Of a stretch of DNA of 12,879 nucleotides, positions 12,335 through 12,879 are shown piece by piece (the stretch's first letter is position 1; every line of letters begins with the position of its first letter). The stretch comes from an uncultured Bacteroidota bacterium (lineage in GTDB: Bacteria > Bacteroidota > Bacteroidia > Bacteroidales > P3). The stretch is from the NCBI GenBank assembly GCA_902766265.1, contig CACXCY010000217.1, positions 1 through 12,879 of the forward strand, in the 5' to 3' direction. A model generated the notes under the pieces. That model was not told the origin of the DNA and made no database searches. It saw only the letters and a list, made by a program, of their open reading frames with translations. A program made the translations under genes and the position numbers.

Positions 12335-12879
12335 ATGAAACGTCTTATGAGGAAATCATTACAATGTCTGCTGCTTGTTGCCGCGCTGTACGCACCCACC
12401 CAGATGATGGGACAAGTGCCGTTGAGCATGTACAACTTCACCACAGGTGTAGACAACACGAAATGGATGACCCTGACATCGCCCACCCAGATGCTAGGTC
12501 CAAACAACGACGACGCTGCGTCAAGTTTGTACAACATTGGATTTTCCTTCACTTTCGGAGAATCGGAGTACACCAAGTTCTCGGCCAACTCCAACGGAAA
12601 CGTCCGCCTGGGCAATACCGTTATCTCGTCTGGTGCATACACCACACCATTTGGTAGTTCTTACTATACAAACAACCTACCCAAGATTATTGGCTTTGGC
12701 AGAGATTGCGGTACCGGATCGGGCGGGTATGTGAAATACCAGCTCTTCGGCAGCGCCCCCAACCGCACATTGGTGGTGGAATTCAAGTGCAGCTATAGCA
12801 CCAGCGGCACCGCCGATGTCAACTGGCAGGTGCAGTTGCACGAAACAACCAATGAGGTCACCATTGTGTGCGCCAGCAC
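12335..12879 (+). CDS. Secreted cell-surface protein, N-terminal part (runs off right edge)
   Basis: From ATG at 12335 the frame stays open to the window end: 181 visible residues. Residues 1-26 form a signal peptide (MKRLMRK, hydrophobic CLLLVAALYA, possible cleavage near MMG-Q). The mature part is rich in Ser, Thr, Asn, Gly and Tyr and looks all-beta: NIGFSFTFGESEYTKFSANS followed by GNVRLG, then KIIGFGRDC and NRTLVVEF. This pattern, a shallow beta-sandwich with the F-x-F-x-G / FSANSNG motif, is what I recall at the start of large Bacteroidota surface proteins, many exported by the type IX secretion system. The C-terminal sorting domain that would prove this lies outside the window. Ligand and role unknown. 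Confidence 0.8.
   Translation, partial: MKRLMRKSLQCLLLVAALYAPTQMMGQVPLSMYNFTTGVDNTKWMTLTSPTQMLGPNNDDAASSLYNIGFSFTFGESEYTKFSANSNGNVRLGNTVISSGAYTTPFGSSYYTNNLPKIIGFGRDCGTGSGGYVKYQLFGSAPNRTLVVEFKCSYSTSGTADVNWQVQLHETTNEVTIVCAS

Overview
The window looks like a chromosome segment from a GC-rich member of the Bacteroidales (phylum Bacteroidota). Three observations support this. There are promoters of the Bacteroidota type (TAnnTTTG at about -7, with TTTG 19 bases upstream). There is a SusC/TonB-like outer-membrane barrel with an N-terminal carboxypeptidase-regulatory-like domain, and a protein start typical of large secreted Bacteroidota surface proteins. The leader regions are A-rich and mostly lack strong Shine-Dalgarno sequences. 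I saw no tRNA, rRNA, transposase, phage gene or CRISPR array.

Layout, left to right. A transglutaminase-like lipoprotein (minus strand, 894 to the left edge, partial) is followed by a 24-bp tandem array with seven evenly spaced palindromic cores (971-1133). Next comes a minus-strand pair (1172-3631): a MutS-like ATPase and a P-loop protein, which I read as KamC and KamB, the reactivase of cobalamin-dependent lysine 5,6-aminomutase. They diverge from a plus-strand phosphate butyryltransferase gene (3758-4666), with face-to-face promoters in 126 bp. This suggests amino-acid (lysine) fermentation to butyrate, but the aminomutase itself is not in the window.

After ptb come a perfect 14-bp hairpin and a decaying 11-bp tandem repeat (4751-4910). 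A probable three-gene operon follows: a single-domain PAS protein, an outer-membrane beta-barrel receptor, and a stand-alone HsdR-N-like PD-(D/E)XK protein (4971-8362). It meets kdsD (arabinose-5-phosphate isomerase, KDO/LPS synthesis) tail to tail, with overlapping stop codons. kdsD diverges from recQ (9647-11860), which has a clear promoter and a roughly 260-nt leader containing complementary segments. After recQ there is a possible terminator, then another 11-bp array (11947-11990), a promoter, a roughly 235-nt leader, and the start of a secreted surface protein that runs off the right edge.

The genes are mostly recognisable families. The least explained material is intergenic: three unrelated-sequence tandem arrays, each lying 3' of a gene, two of them with exactly an 11-bp period, plus two long leaders with hairpin potential. 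I found no clear new defence or mobile system. The most testable oddities are these arrays, the KamBC pair without its enzyme, and the PAS/receptor/HsdR-N operon.
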